Source: CAYVLI01 sp964452105 [NCBI: uncultured Nitrospinota bacterium]
GTDB taxonomy: Bacteria > JAUXIQ01
NCBI GenBank assembly: GCA_964452105.1
Contig: CAYVLI010000149.1
Span: 1-6,618, forward strand
Direction of reading: 5' to 3'
DNA length: 6,618 nucleotides
The translations under genes and the position numbers were made by a program. Within the stretch, counting starts at the first letter, position 1; the number at the start of each line of letters is the position of its first letter. Below, piece after piece: positions 5,943 to 6,618 of the stretch. The notes under the pieces were generated by a model. The model saw nothing but the letters and a program-made list of their open reading frames with translations. It made no database searches and had not been told where the DNA came from.

Positions 5943-6280
5943 TTGGGTATGCCCTTCCTTTTAGTTTCCTCCCCCTTCTCCCGTCTCTCCATAATATATT
6001 CGACCTGATGGAGTCCGGTGGAAAGGGAAAGCCATCCCAGAGCCATCCCGCTTCCCACAAAAGGGAATGGGGAACCATAATATTGATATTCTATATAGTT
6101 TCGGCTGTCTGAGAAAGCAACAGTAGAATTCTGTTTACTGCATATTTTTTTATCATTATTCCGGGCATGGCTTATGCGCCGAAGGTCTCTCTTTACCGCT
6201 ACCTTCTGTGGTTTCTTTTTATAAACGCCACAGGCGGGGGATGAGGGTTTGTTGAGAAGCTACAGTTTTAATATTTGTAT
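5943..6280. other. Intergenic region without a convincing gene
   Basis: Between the micro-protein start and the right-hand repeat no frame has both a start with a ribosome site and a plausible protein. The stretch holds the micro-protein leader (5943-5965), a pyrimidine-rich block (about 5967-5990), AT-rich patches (5991-6000 and 6076-6100) that could hold minus-strand promoter elements, the direct repeat GCCATCCC (6031-6038 and 6042-6049), a small TTCCC/GGGAA hairpin (6052-6067) and a weak CTGTGG/CCACAG hairpin (6206-6233). None of these is a clear functional signal. Confidence 0.6.
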
Positions 6281-6312
6281 GGAACCACAGATGGACACGG
6301 ATGAACACTGAT
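6281..6312. repeat. Degenerate 10-nt-period repeat downstream of the GxxExxY gene
   Basis: After GGAACCACA, the unit GATGGACACG (6290-6299) is followed directly by GATGAACACT (6300-6309) and a third GAT (6310-6312), so the consensus is GATGRACACN. Read on the minus strand it follows the stop of the GxxExxY gene by 10 nt and includes CATCCGTGTCCATCTGTGG. From memory of many genomes, a near-identical CCACAGATGGACACGGATGAACAC string is common beside GxxExxY genes in distant phyla; this was not checked here. Confidence 0.6.
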
Positions 6313-6322
6313 ATTGATCGGT

Positions 6323-6618
6323 TTAAAGGGCTATGCGTTTAACCTCAAGCCTGGGTTTGCCGAAGTTGAGCAGGAGACAGATTTTTAGTCCCGTTGCTTT
6401 CAAGTAATTAAGACATTGGGCCAGATGAATATCGTCTAAGGTTTTGACTGCTTTAAGCTCTATTAGAATTTTGTCCTCTACTATTAAATCAGCTACGTAA
6501 TCTCCGACTATAATATCATCGTAATTAACTTGAATAACATGCTGCTGCTTCACCTCGAGCCCGGTCTTGCGTAATTCATGAGTCAGGGCATTTTCATAGA
6601 CCTTTTCCAGGAAGCCGG
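6323..6618 (-). CDS. GxxExxY family protein, PD-(D/E)xK-nuclease-like, 5' end beyond the window
   Basis: The minus-strand frame is open from the right edge to the TAA at 6325-6323. The first full codon, at 6616, opens GFLEKVYENAL, the family signature G-x-x-E-x-x-Y. The 97 visible residues then show GDYVADLIVED (38-48) and ILIELKAVK (50-58), matching D-(x)n-E-x-K of the PD-(D/E)xK fold with Asp43, Glu53 and Lys55. Next comes the family tail HLAQCLNYLKATGLKICLLLNFG (64-86) and VKRIAL. The usual length is about 120-130 aa, so about 25-30 N-terminal residues are missing. An internal GTG (6553) would drop the signature and is not the start. The function of the family is not known; nuclease activity is inferred from the fold. 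GC is visibly low (21 of 60 bases in 6421-6480, against 38 of 60 in 4981-5040 of the dehydrogenase), which suggests acquisition from elsewhere. Confidence 0.9.
   Translation of the reverse strand, partial: GFLEKVYENALTHELRKTGLEVKQQHVIQVNYDDIIVGDYVADLIVEDKILIELKAVKTLDDIHLAQCLNYLKATGLKICLLLNFGKPRLEVKRIAL

Noticed and set aside
5704-6078. Minus-strand 124-codon frame overlapping the micro-protein gene in another frame
   Set aside because: It runs through the inverted repeat and the non-coding stretch. It reads as low-complexity Arg/Glu/Gln/Lys over the micro-gene and has no recognisable domain.
5771-6112. + strand frame of 113 codons across the micro-protein gene and beyond
   Set aside because: It is Arg/Trp/Ser-rich antisense sequence of the Lys/Ala gene with no ribosome site. 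The minus-strand reading explains the codon pattern better.
6113-6244. Open + strand frame with a hydrophobic stretch and an AYA-PK junction resembling a signal peptide, with an internal ATG at 6167
   Set aside because: It has no ribosome site, no start before the hydrophobic stretch and only 25 codons after the ATG. At most it is a decayed gene start, and chance is as likely.
1-6618. CRISPR array, tRNA or rRNA genes
   Set aside because: No regularly spaced repeats of CRISPR length, no cloverleaf-like segment and no rRNA-like stretch were seen on either strand.

Overview
The window carries the 3' part of an alternative complex III (ACIII) operon, followed by a separately promoted acyl-CoA dehydrogenase gene and then a gene-poor right end. 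That end holds a tiny lysine/alanine-rich protein gene, an unusual inverted repeat, and a truncated GxxExxY-family gene that looks acquired. Frequent ATA (Ile) and AGG (Arg) codons, moderate-to-high GC in the core genes, and an ACIII next to fatty-acid oxidation would suit a Chloroflexota lineage such as Dehalococcoidia, or another uncultured respiring bacterium. This is inference from style and gene content, as there is no phylogenetic marker in the window.

Region 1 (1-4110, + strand): actB (3' end only), actC, actD, actE and actF lie head to tail with gaps of 6 and 1 nt and overlaps of 26 and 4 nt, so they read as one translationally coupled operon. Together they encode the Fe-S electron wire (ActB), two NrfD-like quinol-site membrane subunits (ActC, ActF), a two-helix DUF3341 subunit (ActD) and a mono-haem cytochrome c (ActE). 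ACIII oxidises menaquinol or ubiquinol and passes electrons to a cytochrome c or directly to an oxygen reductase. The pentahaem subunit ActA and the molybdopterin-like part of ActB would lie to the left. No oxygen-reductase genes follow actF inside the window.

Region 2 (4111-5642, + strand): a 295-nt intergenic stretch holds a weak hairpin just after actF, an operator-like inverted repeat, a good sigma70-type promoter and a roughly 110-nt leader. Then comes a 390-aa acyl-CoA dehydrogenase with a GTG start, ending in a strong intrinsic terminator. Its electrons would plausibly go through ETF to the quinone pool that ACIII re-oxidises.

Region 3 (5643-6618): two mutually exclusive hairpins; a perfect 17-bp inverted repeat (5755-5771 / 5824-5840) around 52 nt; a 30-codon minus-strand gene for a highly basic Lys/Ala peptide with its own Shine-Dalgarno; about 340 nt without a convincing gene; a 10-nt-period degenerate repeat (6290-6312); and the 3' part of a minus-strand GxxExxY PD-(D/E)xK-like gene of clearly lower GC, running off the right edge. 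The pairing of this repeat with GxxExxY, the 17-bp element and the basic micro-protein are the least explained parts of the window.
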